DNA from: an uncultured Bacilli bacterium | GTDB taxonomy: Bacteria; Bacillota_I; Bacilli_A; RF39; UBA660 | NCBI GenBank assembly: GCA_944359065.1 | Contig: CALVSP010000009.1 | Location: forward strand, 1 to 32,887 | Length of the DNA stretch: 32,887 nucleotides | Direction of reading: 5' to 3' | In this document: positions 15,622 through 24,285 of the stretch, piece after piece | Numbering within the stretch: position 1 is the first letter of the stretch | Layout of the letters: each line of letters begins with the position of its first letter | The notes under the pieces: generated by a model | Seen by the model: the letters and a program-made list of their open reading frames with translations, nothing else | What the model was told of the DNA's origin: nothing | Databases searched by the model: none | Program-made: the position numbers and the translations under genes

Positions 15622-16893
15622 ATGAAAAAAAATATGACCTTTAAAATAGTATTGTTTATAATATTGTCAATTATAGTAGTATGTTTATTTTTATTTTTTA
15701 ATAAAAAAGAAGATACTAAACCAAATGATGAGCCTAATATCGAAAATCCTAGTGAGGAACCGATTGAAGAAGATACTCCGGATGAAGTTGGAACTAATTA
15801 TTTAAATGAAATAGAATATACTGTAAATGTCGATCAAGAAGTTGTTGATGTAGTAGTAGAATTTTTAAATGTTTATTATAATTCAATTAAAGAATTACAA
15901 GAAAATGATATGACTTACTTATTTAAAGATAGTAATTCTGATGCTGCTTTAATTAATCAAACAGCTCTATCACTATTAATTGAAACAAGAAAACTAAAAC
16001 CTAATGATTTAAGTTTAGATAAAGTAAAATACGATTTAGAGTTTACTGATGTAAGTAGTAGTGGGAATACTATAAATGTCACAGTATTAGAGGATAATTA
16101 TTTAAACTTTGAATTTATGAAAGAAATAGAATCAAGAATATATAACATTGAAAATGAATTTACTTTAGAAAAAGTAGATGGTGAATATAAAATAACTAAA
16201 TACAATAAAGTACAAGATTTCTTTGTTATGATAACGGATTTATATAATAGTGGTGGGAAAACTAAATTAGATGAAATTAAACAAAATTATTTAAATTTAA
16301 TAAACGAAAAATTAATTAAAGATAAAGAAGATTATAATAATTTTTTAAATGGAACAGGAATAATTAGAAAAACTTGTGATCACGAATATAATCGTGAAGA
16401 AGCACTAAAACAAACTGTATGGGTAAATAAAAGAAATCCTGAATGGATTAAATTTGATTCAAATTGTCAGAACTTTGCATCTTATATTGTACATAGTGGT
16501 GGGGTACCTATGGATTATTATGGCAGTGCAGCAAATTATTTACAGTGGAAAGGTTATGATTATTCATATAATGAAAGTGAAACTGCTAGTGGTTTAGTCT
16601 ATACTTGGACTTATGTTCCTTATTTTAGAGAGTACGCTAAAAATAATACTGGTTATGGTTTATGTGCTGATGTTGATGTAAATATATATTATGCTGAAGC
16701 GGGCGATGTAATCCATGTTGGAACAACAGGCCCAACAAGACACGCTTTAGTAGTAATTGGCGACTATAAAGTTGATGGTAAAACAGTTGATATTTTAGTT
16801 AATTCTAATACTGTTGATTTAGAAAATTATCCTATATCTGCTTATTCGTATCCTTATGTAAGTTTAATTAAAATATATGGATGGAACGAATGA
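15622..16893 (+). CDS. Membrane-anchored Amidase_6-like (NlpC/P60-like) protein
   Basis: A 423-residue protein with a signal-anchor helix (about residues 7-26), an acidic Pro/Glu-rich linker (30-56), a helical and beta region to about 240, and a C-terminal domain of the Amidase_6 type, a Cys-His papain-like fold. Candidate catalytic residues are C282 in DSNCQNFASYIVHSGGVPM and H374 in GPTRHALVV, with N394/N396 in LVNSNT. YNREEALKQ starts the domain. It probably acts on wall or extracellular substrates; the target is unknown. The ATG follows an AGGTGA site, and the stop overlaps a 39-residue ORF. Confidence 0.85.
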   Translation: MKKNMTFKIVLFIILSIIVVCLFLFFNKKEDTKPNDEPNIENPSEEPIEEDTPDEVGTNYLNEIEYTVNVDQEVVDVVVEFLNVYYNSIKELQENDMTYLFKDSNSDAALINQTALSLLIETRKLKPNDLSLDKVKYDLEFTDVSSSGNTINVTVLEDNYLNFEFMKEIESRIYNIENEFTLEKVDGEYKITKYNKVQDFFVMITDLYNSGGKTKLDEIKQNYLNLINEKLIKDKEDYNNFLNGTGIIRKTCDHEYNREEALKQTVWVNKRNPEWIKFDSNCQNFASYIVHSGGVPMDYYGSAANYLQWKGYDYSYNESETASGLVYTWTYVPYFREYAKNNTGYGLCADVDVNIYYAEAGDVIHVGTTGPTRHALVVIGDYKVDGKTVDILVNSNTVDLENYPISAYSYPYVSLIKIYGWNE

Positions 16894-17009
16894 AAAAGGA
16901 TATTATAAAAATAATAGCTATTATATTAATTATAATTGGATGTATTATTATATATCATAAAATAGATACGAATAAAGAAGTTGAAATTGCAAGTTTAGAA
17001 ATATTCTAA
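16890..17009 (+). CDS. 39-residue single-span membrane peptide
   Basis: ATGA overlap with the amidase stop (ATG at 16890-16892, stop codon 16891-16893) starts a 39-codon frame with a basic start (MKKDIIK), one hydrophobic span (IIAIILIIIGCIIIYH) and a short polar tail ending IASLEIF. Stop-start overlap of this form is how coupled genes are built in this genome, which supports it. Function unknown; it may be a stabilising partner or the remnant of a longer anchored protein. Confidence 0.5.
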   Translation: MKKDIIKIIAIILIIIGCIIIYHKIDTNKEVEIASLEIF

Positions 17010-17010
17010 A

Positions 17011-17050
17011 CTTTTTTAGTATATAAAAAAGACTTTTAACAAGCCTTTTT
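17011..17050. terminator. Two overlapping, mutually exclusive terminator hairpins
   Basis: CTTTTTT (17011-17017) pairs with AAAAAAG (17025-17031), which suits the plus strand. AAAAAGACTT (17026-17035) instead pairs with AAGCCTTTTT (17041-17050), one G-U wobble in the minus-strand RNA, which suits the convergent vanY gene. Both share the AAAAAG arm. The last codons of that gene lie in the second hairpin. Confidence 0.6.
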
Positions 17051-17941
17051 ATATTCACAATAATAAGCATAATACTCATCATATGTTAATCCACTTTCTT
17101 TTACTTTTGTGGCTAATTCTTTTCCAACATAACGATAATGCCAAGATTCATAATTATATCCTGTTATATATTCTTTATCTTTAGGATATCTTAAGATAAA
17201 ACCATATAGATGAGCATTTTCTTGTAACCATTTAAATTCTTCGGTATTTTCAAATTCATTACCAATAATATTATCTGTAACTATATCTAAGGCTAAACCA
17301 GTTTGATGTTCAGAAAAACCTGGTCTAGATGCATAATCATCGTTAGACATATCATATTCGTTTTGTTGGTCTTCAAATGTACGATATGATGAATTTACTA
17401 ATAATCTTAAACCTTCTTCATTAGCAGCATTCCACATACTTACATATTTGTCGTATACTTCTTTTTTTATTGAATGGCCATCATAAGCATACCAATTACT
17501 TATAGGAACAATATCATCTGGTAAATAATCTTCTTTTAAATAATGAAATTTATTGACTAACATTTTAATACCTTCATCGACATTGGCTTCTTTAGTGTTA
17601 GTATACCAATCACTATCCGCACCAACATTTACGATACTTATTACATCTTTAATATTTTCATTTTTATTAGAATAAGCTAAATATCTTTCTAAATTATCAG
17701 GAATGTAATATTGTTCGTTGATAATGCTAACTAAATTTTTATTATAATCCATATCTAATATTTTAGTAATATCATTTTCACTTAACTTTTCAACTATAGT
17801 ATTAATTTCTTCTTTTGAATAACCTAATTTCTTTAAATCACTTTTGGTACTATCACAACCTTTAACTAATAATATAACTGAAACTATAATAACTACTGCA
17901 ATTACAATAATAATAATTTTTTTTATTTCTTCTTTTTTCAA
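17036..17941 (-). CDS. VanY-type D,D-carboxypeptidase, long form (M15)
   Basis: A 301-residue paralogue of the peptidase at 11921-12586. An N-terminal signal anchor (IIIIVIAVVIIVSVILLV) is followed by about 140 residues of extra sequence, LKKLGYSKEEINTIVEKL and NNxxxYIPDNLERYL-like segments. The catalytic part has SSYRTFEDQQNEYD, the zinc motif FSEHQTGLALDIV and ESWHYRYVGKELA, with the His/Asp/His ligands intact. The segment before the fold resembles the helical region of other exported M15 proteins. It trims cell-wall stem peptides. It and its shorter relative flank the glycosylation genes on the same strand. Confidence 0.9.
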   Translation of the reverse strand: MKKEEIKKIIIIVIAVVIIVSVILLVKGCDSTKSDLKKLGYSKEEINTIVEKLSENDITKILDMDYNKNLVSIINEQYYIPDNLERYLAYSNKNENIKDVISIVNVGADSDWYTNTKEANVDEGIKMLVNKFHYLKEDYLPDDIVPISNWYAYDGHSIKKEVYDKYVSMWNAANEEGLRLLVNSSYRTFEDQQNEYDMSNDDYASRPGFSEHQTGLALDIVTDNIIGNEFENTEEFKWLQENAHLYGFILRYPKDKEYITGYNYESWHYRYVGKELATKVKESGLTYDEYYAYYCEYKKAC

Positions 17942-17961
17942 ATATCATCACCTTAATTAAA

Positions 17962-17990
17962 ATTATACTATATAAAATAATTAAAGTCTA
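17962..17990 (-). promoter_or_regulatory. Promoter of the long vanY gene
   Basis: Minus strand: TAGACT (4 of 6, complement of 17985-17990), 17-bp spacer and perfect TATAAT (complement of 17962-17967), about 20 bp before the gene. Confidence 0.55.
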
Positions 17991-18004
17991 GAAATAAATA
18001 AAAA

Positions 18005-18032
18005 TTGACAATGTTTTCACATTTGATATAAT
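18005..18032 (+). promoter_or_regulatory. Upstream tandem promoter P1 of the adenylating enzyme
   Basis: Perfect TTGACA (18005-18010), 16-bp spacer, perfect TATAAT (18027-18032). It gives a leader of about 100 nt before the start codon at 18142. Confidence 0.8.
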
Positions 18033-18088
18033 ATTTTAAACAGATAAATTTTATTTCGGGCATAAATAGGGCTATTTTATACATAAAA

Positions 18089-18117
18089 TTGACAATATTT
18101 AAAGTTTGTGTTATTAT
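18089..18117 (+). promoter_or_regulatory. Downstream tandem promoter P2 of the adenylating enzyme
   Basis: Perfect TTGACA (18089-18094), 17-bp spacer, TATTAT (18112-18117). A GGGAGAAG ribosome site and the ATG lie just after. The P1 leader contains a GGGCATAAATAGGGC stretch between the two promoters. Confidence 0.75.
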
Positions 18118-18141
18118 AACGGCAAAAAAAGGGAGAAGTTT

Positions 18142-19911
18142 ATGGAAAATTTAAAAGAAAAAAATTTAAAGCCATCAGAAGAAATGAGATGGAAAAAATA
18201 TTATCCAGAAGAAGCAAAAAAATTTGATTATCCACGAATGAAAATTTATGATTTAGTGTATGAAGAAAATAGAAGTAAAAAGGATAATATAGCTTTAGAA
18301 TATGAAGGTACAGAAATAAGATATGGTGAATTTTTTGATAAAGTAGAAGAAAAGACAGAATATTTTTTAAGTAAAGGTGTAAAACCAGAAGATATAGTAA
18401 CATTTTCGATGCTTATGACACCAGAATTTGTTTATGACTGGTATGCTTTAAGTCGAATAAATGTTGTTAGTAATTTAATTGATCCTCGAACTAGTTCTGC
18501 AGGTATAAGAGAATATTTATTAGAAGCGGATTCAAAAATGGTATTGAATACATCTATATTTACTAATAAATTAAAAGATGCAATTGAAAATGATGATATT
18601 GATGTTATCAATTATTCATTGAAAGATTCAGCAACAAAGTTACCTTTTTTACTAGGTACTATTTCAAATATTACTGATTTTACTACATCATTATTAATGA
18701 AAAAGGATATTCGTTTTCAAAAATATAATAATTCATTATCTTTAAATGGTAAATTAGAATTACCAAATTATAAAGAAAATCAGCCACTTACAATAGTTCA
18801 CACAGGTGGAACTACTGGTACACCTAAAGGTGTGGTTTTATCCCATGATAATTATAATGCTATGGCATTAGAATATATAAAATCTGGTATTGGATTTACA
18901 GAAAAAGATAGATTTTTATTAATAATGCCTCCTTGGATTTCTTATGGTTCAGGAATGTTACATATGAGTTTAGTATGTGGTATGAAAGCTACAATAATTT
19001 CTAAATTAGAATCAAAAAAAATGGCTGATTATATTTTAAAATATAAACCACAATGGTTTGCAGGTGTACCAGCACATTATAGAATTATAACTGGTGATAA
19101 AAAAATAGTTAAAAATGGATTAAGCTTTTTAAAAGCTGGTGCTGTTGGTGGTGATGCAATGTCTAAAGAATTGTATCAAACTTCTAATGAATTTTTATTA
19201 AATAATGGAGCAAAAAAAGGGGTTTATCCTGGTTATGCACTAACTGAGGCTACTTCGGCATTTGCTGTTAAACATACTGATGATTTTAAAGTTGGAAGTT
19301 CTGGTATACCATTGCCTGGATGTACAATGGGAATATTTCAATTTGATGAAACTACTGGTGAAACATTAGAAAATGAATTAGATTATAATAAGCGTGGAGA
19401 AATCTGTTTAAGAACTCCAAATATGATGGTTGGGTATTTTAAAAATCCAGAACTTACTAGTGATGTTTTAAGAAAACATAGTGATGGTAAAATTTGGATT
19501 CATACAGGAGATCTTGGTTATATTGATGAAGATGGATTCTTGTTTATTGATGGCCGAATTAAAGAAATGATAACTCGATATGATGGATTTAAAGTTTATC
19601 CAAATTTAATTGAAAAAGTAATTTCAAGTCATAAAGCTGTAGTTAGTAGTAAAGTAGTAGGGGTTCCTGATGAGGTAAATTGTCAAGGACAAGTGCCTAA
19701 AGCTTATTTTACAATAAAAGATGAGTATAAAAATAATTCAACAACCGTTATAAAAGAAATTAAAGAAATGTGTAAAAAATGTTTGCCTGAATATTATATA
19801 GAAGGTATAAATTATGAAATAATCGATAAGATGCCTTTAACTGCAATAGGAAAAATAGATTATAAACACCTTCAACAAATGAATGAATCAAAAAAATTAA
19901 TAAAAAAATAA
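18142..19911 (+). CDS. Class I adenylate-forming enzyme (acyl-CoA synthetase-like)
   Basis: A 589-residue AMP-binding enzyme that activates a carboxylate as an acyl-adenylate. The P-loop motif TGGTTGTPKG is at residues 221-230, the aromatic/adenine motif GYALTEATSA follows, then HTGDLGYIDEDGFLFIDGR with the conserved Asp-Gly-Arg hinge, and the catalytic Lys near the end (LTAIGKIDY, K571). I start at the ATG at 18142 after GGGAGAAG; the longer in-frame start at 18106 has no ribosome site. Tandem promoters precede it. The substrate and acceptor are not given by the sequence; no carrier protein gene is visible. A terminator separates it from the next gene. Confidence 0.88.
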   Translation: MENLKEKNLKPSEEMRWKKYYPEEAKKFDYPRMKIYDLVYEENRSKKDNIALEYEGTEIRYGEFFDKVEEKTEYFLSKGVKPEDIVTFSMLMTPEFVYDWYALSRINVVSNLIDPRTSSAGIREYLLEADSKMVLNTSIFTNKLKDAIENDDIDVINYSLKDSATKLPFLLGTISNITDFTTSLLMKKDIRFQKYNNSLSLNGKLELPNYKENQPLTIVHTGGTTGTPKGVVLSHDNYNAMALEYIKSGIGFTEKDRFLLIMPPWISYGSGMLHMSLVCGMKATIISKLESKKMADYILKYKPQWFAGVPAHYRIITGDKKIVKNGLSFLKAGAVGGDAMSKELYQTSNEFLLNNGAKKGVYPGYALTEATSAFAVKHTDDFKVGSSGIPLPGCTMGIFQFDETTGETLENELDYNKRGEICLRTPNMMVGYFKNPELTSDVLRKHSDGKIWIHTGDLGYIDEDGFLFIDGRIKEMITRYDGFKVYPNLIEKVISSHKAVVSSKVVGVPDEVNCQGQVPKAYFTIKDEYKNNSTTVIKEIKEMCKKCLPEYYIEGINYEIIDKMPLTAIGKIDYKHLQQMNESKKLIKK

Positions 19912-19952
19912 AATGTTTTAGAAATAAAATTGTTTCAAAAAACATTTTTTTT
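19911..19952 (+). terminator. Intrinsic terminator
   Basis: AAATGTTTT (19911-19919) pairs with AAAACATTT (19939-19947), with an inner GAAA/TTTC pair, followed by TTTTT. Confidence 0.7.
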
Positions 19953-19980
19953 GTTAATTTCTTTTAAAATATGTTATAAT
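19951..19980 (+). promoter_or_regulatory. Promoter of the histidine kinase gene
   Basis: TTGTTA (4 of 6) at 19951-19956, 18-bp spacer, perfect TATAAT (19975-19980) with upstream TGT giving an extended -10. Confidence 0.55.
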
Positions 19981-20003
19981 TTTTATAGAATTGAGTGGTG
20001 TTT

Positions 20004-22598
20004 ATGGTTATTGGATTAACAATGCTGATTTGCAGTATGATTTATTTGATTTTAACTAGTGTTAGTTATTATTCTAGACAAAGATTAAATAATAAAGAAA
20101 TAAAAATATATAACTGGCTTATTTATACCTCTTTTATAGGAATTATTTTAGAAATTGGATGTATAATTATAGTACCTTATAGAGAAGAATATATTTTAAT
20201 TAATGAAATGATTAATCGTTTATTTTTGTTGTATATTTTAATGTGGGTATCTTTATTTACAGTTTATATTTTTACTATTTCATTTGATAATAATGGAAAA
20301 GTAGCAATTTTTGTAAATAAGCAGATTAAAAAAATAAAATTTATTGCTATATTGATTTTCTTATTATTTGCTTTTTTAATTTTATATTTGCCTCTTTATT
20401 ATTATTATGACGGAAATTATGTTTATTCATATGGTGCTGCAACTTCTTTTCTATATTTTGTAAATATATTTTTGATAACTATATGGTTGTTGTGTTTATT
20501 TTTAAACATAAAAAAAGTAAGTTATAAAAAATATATTCCTCTTTTTTCTTTTATATTTTGTGCATTAGTTATTTTGATTGTTCGTGAAATAAATCCTGGA
20601 ATATTATTAATTACAGTAACACAAAATTTTATTACAATTATGATGTATTATACAATTGAAAATCCTGATGTTAAAATGATAGAGTCTTTAAATTTGGCTA
20701 AAGATACTGCTGAAAAAGCCAATAGGGCTAAAAGTGACTTCTTATCTAGTATGTCACATGAAATAAGAACACCATTAAATGCTATAGTAGGTTTTTCTGA
20801 ATGTATAGCAAGCGCTAATAGTTTGGAAGAAGCTAAAGATAATGCTAAAGATGTTATAACGGCTTCTAATACATTATTAGAAATAGTAAATGGTATATTA
20901 GATATCTCAAAAATAGAAGCTGGTAAATTAGAACTAGTTGAAAATGATTATGATGTTAAAAAATTATTAAATGATGTAATTAAATTAATTAGAGTAAGAA
21001 TTGGTGATAAACCATTAGAATTTAAAGTAAATATTGCCGAAGATATACCTAATGTATTATATGGTGATCATATCAATGTTAAAAAAATATTAATTAATAT
21101 TTTAACTAACGCCGTTAAATATACTGATCAAGGTTATATTAGTATGGATGTAAAATGTGTTAAAGTTAATGAAGAAATATGTAGGTTAATTGTATCAGTT
21201 AAAGATACAGGTCGTGGTATTAAACAAGAAGATATTTCTAAATTATTTACTAAATTTCAAAGGGTTGATGAAGATAGAAATACGACAATCGAAGGAACTG
21301 GGTTAGGCTTAGCTATTACTAAACAATTAGTTAATATGATGAATGGAAATATTGTCGTTCATAGTGTATATGGCGAAGGATCTGAATTTACTGTTGCAAT
21401 TGATCAAAGATTATCTTTAGCTAAAATTACTCAAGAAGAAGAAATTGTTGAAGAAACAGATTTAGATTTAACTGGTAAAAAAATATTATTAGTTGACGAT
21501 AATAAATTAAATATTAAAGTAGCAGAAAAAATATTATCAAAATATAAACCAACGGTTGATTCTTGTGAAAGTGGATTTGAATGTTTAGAAAAAGTAAAAT
21601 TAACTAATTATGATTTAATATTGTTAGATGATATGATGCCAAAAATGAAAGGTAGTGAAGTTTTAACTAAATTAAAAGAAAATCCTAATTTTAATACTCC
21701 AGTTATTGTGTTAACGGCTAATGCAATTAATGGTATGGAAGAACAATATTTAAGTAAAGGATTTAATGGTTATTTAGCAAAACCAATTGAAAAAGATAAA
21801 TTATTTTCTATTTTAAATAAGTATTTAGGTGGAACTAAAACTATTCAACCTGTTGAAAATAAAAAAGTTGAAACAACTGATTATAGTAATAAAAAAGTAT
21901 TAGTTGTAGATGATAATAAAGTAAATATAACTATAACTTGTAATTTTTTAAAACCTTATAAATTTAATATTGATTTTTGTGAAAGCGGTAAAGAGTGTCT
22001 AGAAAAAAGTAACAATAATTATGATTTAATTTTTATGGATATAATGATGCCAGAAATGGATGGTGTAGAAACATTACATAAATTAAAAGAAAATCCTAAT
22101 TTTAATACTATTGTTATCGCTTTAACTGCTGATGCTGTTGAAGGAGCAGAACAAAAATATTTAAATGAAGGATTTGATGATTATATTGCTAAACCACTAA
22201 TAAAAGAAAAATTAGATAACAAAATTAAAAGAAATATTAATAAAAATAATATTAATTATTTAAAAGAAAATGGTATTAATATTAATTCTAGTTTGGAATT
22301 ATTGGGTGATATTAAAACTTATAATGAAATATTAAAAGAGTATGTGAATAGTATTAATGAAAAAATAACTAATTTAACTAATTTTAAAAACAATAATGAT
22401 ATGAATAATTATGCTATATTAGTTCATTCATTAAAAAGTGAAAGTAGATATTTAGGTTTTGATAAATTGGCTGATATTTGCCTACAGCACGAATTAAAAA
22501 GTAAAGAAAATGATGCTACATATGTAAATAATAACTTTAATTTATTATTAGATGAAGTAAATAAAGTAATTGATATAGTAAGTAAATATTTAAATTAA
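20004..22598 (+). CDS. Hybrid sensor histidine kinase with two receivers and HPt-like tail
   Basis: An 864-residue membrane phosphorelay protein. About six or seven hydrophobic spans fill residues 1-220, then the HisKA box SHEIRTPLNAIVGFSE with phospho-His at 252, and the ATPase marks NILTNAVKYT, DTGRGI and GTGLGLAI. Two receiver domains follow, around 490-610 (LLVDDN, LILLDDMMP, LTAN, LAKP) and 630-745 (VLVVDDN, LIFMDIMMP, LTAD, IAKP). A C-terminal helical segment with LVHSLKSESRYLGF looks like an HPt domain. I start at the ATG at 20004. No output regulator is next to it. The following amidohydrolase starts 19 bp on with a good ribosome site, so co-expression is likely. Confidence 0.93.
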   Translation: MVIGLTMLICSMIYLILTSVSYYSRQRLNNKEIKIYNWLIYTSFIGIILEIGCIIIVPYREEYILINEMINRLFLLYILMWVSLFTVYIFTISFDNNGKVAIFVNKQIKKIKFIAILIFLLFAFLILYLPLYYYYDGNYVYSYGAATSFLYFVNIFLITIWLLCLFLNIKKVSYKKYIPLFSFIFCALVILIVREINPGILLITVTQNFITIMMYYTIENPDVKMIESLNLAKDTAEKANRAKSDFLSSMSHEIRTPLNAIVGFSECIASANSLEEAKDNAKDVITASNTLLEIVNGILDISKIEAGKLELVENDYDVKKLLNDVIKLIRVRIGDKPLEFKVNIAEDIPNVLYGDHINVKKILINILTNAVKYTDQGYISMDVKCVKVNEEICRLIVSVKDTGRGIKQEDISKLFTKFQRVDEDRNTTIEGTGLGLAITKQLVNMMNGNIVVHSVYGEGSEFTVAIDQRLSLAKITQEEEIVEETDLDLTGKKILLVDDNKLNIKVAEKILSKYKPTVDSCESGFECLEKVKLTNYDLILLDDMMPKMKGSEVLTKLKENPNFNTPVIVLTANAINGMEEQYLSKGFNGYLAKPIEKDKLFSILNKYLGGTKTIQPVENKKVETTDYSNKKVLVVDDNKVNITITCNFLKPYKFNIDFCESGKECLEKSNNNYDLIFMDIMMPEMDGVETLHKLKENPNFNTIVIALTADAVEGAEQKYLNEGFDDYIAKPLIKEKLDNKIKRNINKNNINYLKENGININSSLELLGDIKTYNEILKEYVNSINEKITNLTNFKNNNDMNNYAILVHSLKSESRYLGFDKLADICLQHELKSKENDATYVNNNFNLLLDEVNKVIDIVSKYLN

Positions 22599-22616
22599 AA
22601 TAATTGGAGGAATATA

Positions 22617-23414
22617 ATGAGCATAGTAGATTGTCATATGCATGCGTTGACAAAAACTGAATTTAAGTTATATAAAAAAACAGCGTGTGCTAACAAATAT
22701 ATTAATATAAGAGGACTTTATATTGATGAAATGTTGGATCCTTATGATTTTGAAGAATTTGTTGATAATGGCGATATGTATTTTATAGATTCAGTTGATT
22801 TAGATGACATAAATAATGAATTGAATAAAATAGAAATGGATCTTAATAAATATCCAAGAATAATTGCTATAAAAATATATTTAGGATATCAAAAATATTA
22901 TGCTAATGATGAAAAAATATATAAGGTTGCTGAATTTGCTAATAATCACAATTTATCTGTAACTTTTCATTGTGGAGAAATATATGATGATAATGGTAAA
23001 AGTTCATATTCTCCATATTCTGATGCTAAATACATAGAAGATTTAGCTATTAAGTATCCAAATGTAAATTTTATTGCTAGTCATATAAACTGGCCTAATT
23101 TTGATAATTTATTTTATTTGTGTCATAAATATAATAATGTTTATACTTGCTTTAGTGGCTGTAATGATGGCGAAACATTAGAGGAAAGAAACAAACAAAA
23201 TATAATGATATCAGATGTTTTAAATAAATATATTAAATTATATCCAAATATCAAAAAGAAAATAATGTATGGAACAGATTTCTTTGCTATTTCAGATGAA
23301 TATAGTGATGTTTCAAGTTATATAAAAACACTTGATTTATTAGAAATAACTAAACAAGAAAAAGAAGACATTTTATATAATAATGTTTGCAAAGCTTATA
23401 ATATAAAATTTTAA
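22617..23414 (+). CDS. Metal-dependent hydrolase of the amidohydrolase superfamily
   Basis: A 265-residue TIM-barrel protein with the metal-ligand set of the amidohydrolase_2 type: DCHMH (H7, H9), HCGE (H118), SHINWP (H156) and YGTDF (D221). The strand AIKIYLG around residue 84-90 supplies the usual Lys region. Such enzymes are decarboxylases or hydrolases of small molecules; no substrate can be inferred. GGAGG precedes the ATG. It follows the histidine kinase by 18 bp. Confidence 0.85.
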   Translation: MSIVDCHMHALTKTEFKLYKKTACANKYINIRGLYIDEMLDPYDFEEFVDNGDMYFIDSVDLDDINNELNKIEMDLNKYPRIIAIKIYLGYQKYYANDEKIYKVAEFANNHNLSVTFHCGEIYDDNGKSSYSPYSDAKYIEDLAIKYPNVNFIASHINWPNFDNLFYLCHKYNNVYTCFSGCNDGETLEERNKQNIMISDVLNKYIKLYPNIKKKIMYGTDFFAISDEYSDVSSYIKTLDLLEITKQEKEDILYNNVCKAYNIKF

Positions 23415-23446
23415 AAAAGATAATTCGTTTTTTGAATTATCTTTTT
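23414..23446. terminator. Bidirectional terminator before the peptide island
   Basis: A 13-bp stem AAAAAGATAATTC (23414-23426) with GAATTATCTTTTT (23434-23446), perfect, serving the amidohydrolase gene and the convergent ATP-grasp gene. Confidence 0.9.
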
Positions 23447-24285
23447 AATATTTTAATTTTATCTTTGTTTATGTTTTTATAATATGTATAAACCATTTGT
23501 TTAAAATCATTTATGAATTCTTGTCTTTTAGCAGTTGAAAGAGCTTCGATAGCCATATATGGACTATCATCTTCTAATTCTGATAGTAAAAGTTGGTTAT
23601 TTATTTTTAAAAAATCAATTCTTTGTACTCCATTAAAGTCATTGCCATTTAGTTTGGCAAACAAATTAGCTAATTCTATTTCCTCTTTACAAGGTGTATA
23701 AAAAGCAGCATTTTCATGGGATAATAATTTTTTAGGTGTAAAAATTTGGGCAAATTCATATTTGTTTCCTATAAAATAAAATTGAACTTCACTATCAAAA
23801 TTTAATTTTGGTTGAATAACATAATTTTCATTCCAATAATTGTTAATATTATTCTTATTGGTTTCGATAATTCCATAACTAGCATAACCATTAACAGGCT
23901 TAATTAAAAAATTTTGATAACTTCCAATTTTTTCGATTTCTTTAGGACTATTAATAGTCGGAACAACAGAATAACCTAAACTATATAAATATGACAAATA
24001 ATGTTTTCCTTGATTATCGAATTTTCCATCAAAATTAATACGTGGTAAATTTTTCTTTAAAATTCTCGTTTCGTAATCAGATTCTTCTGCACCAACAGAA
24101 AAGTCGGCAATATCTTCAATCCAAGAATATCTTTTGATAAATATGTCATACTCATCTTCTAATTTTGGATTATAGTATTTGTTTACTAGTTTAACATCAT
24201 GTCCATCAGCAATAAAAGAATTTGCTATCCAAACATCTTCTTCACTGCATTCATTCTCTAAATTAGTAATAATTAAAATTTTCAT
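23437..24285 (-). CDS. ATP-grasp ligase of the RimK/glutathione-synthetase type
   Basis: A 282-residue enzyme that would join a carboxylate and an amine (or similar) using ATP. It has the N-terminal nucleotide-substrate fold (MKILIITNLENECSEEDVW), the Lys/Gly loop FLIKPVNGYASYGI, the EXXP-like strand VIQPKLN, and late acidic residues around GVQRIDFLKI and LLSELEDDSPYM, the metal region. It is not clearly one known subfamily. AAGGAGG precedes its ATG and lies inside the LysR gene's 3' end (23-bp overlap). Being paired with the regulator and divergent from a peptide gene with a radical SAM enzyme, it could add an amino acid to the peptide or link side chains. That is inference. Confidence 0.8.
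   Translation of the reverse strand: MKILIITNLENECSEEDVWIANSFIADGHDVKLVNKYYNPKLEDEYDIFIKRYSWIEDIADFSVGAEESDYETRILKKNLPRINFDGKFDNQGKHYLSYLYSLGYSVVPTINSPKEIEKIGSYQNFLIKPVNGYASYGIIETNKNNINNYWNENYVIQPKLNFDSEVQFYFIGNKYEFAQIFTPKKLLSHENAAFYTPCKEEIELANLFAKLNGNDFNGVQRIDFLKINNQLLLSELEDDSPYMAIEALSTAKRQEFINDFKQMVYTYYKNINKDKIKILKR

Noticed and set aside
18106..18141. Longer N terminus of the adenylating enzyme
   Set aside because: The start would lie inside the P2 promoter region, and GGGAGAAG marks the ATG at 18142.
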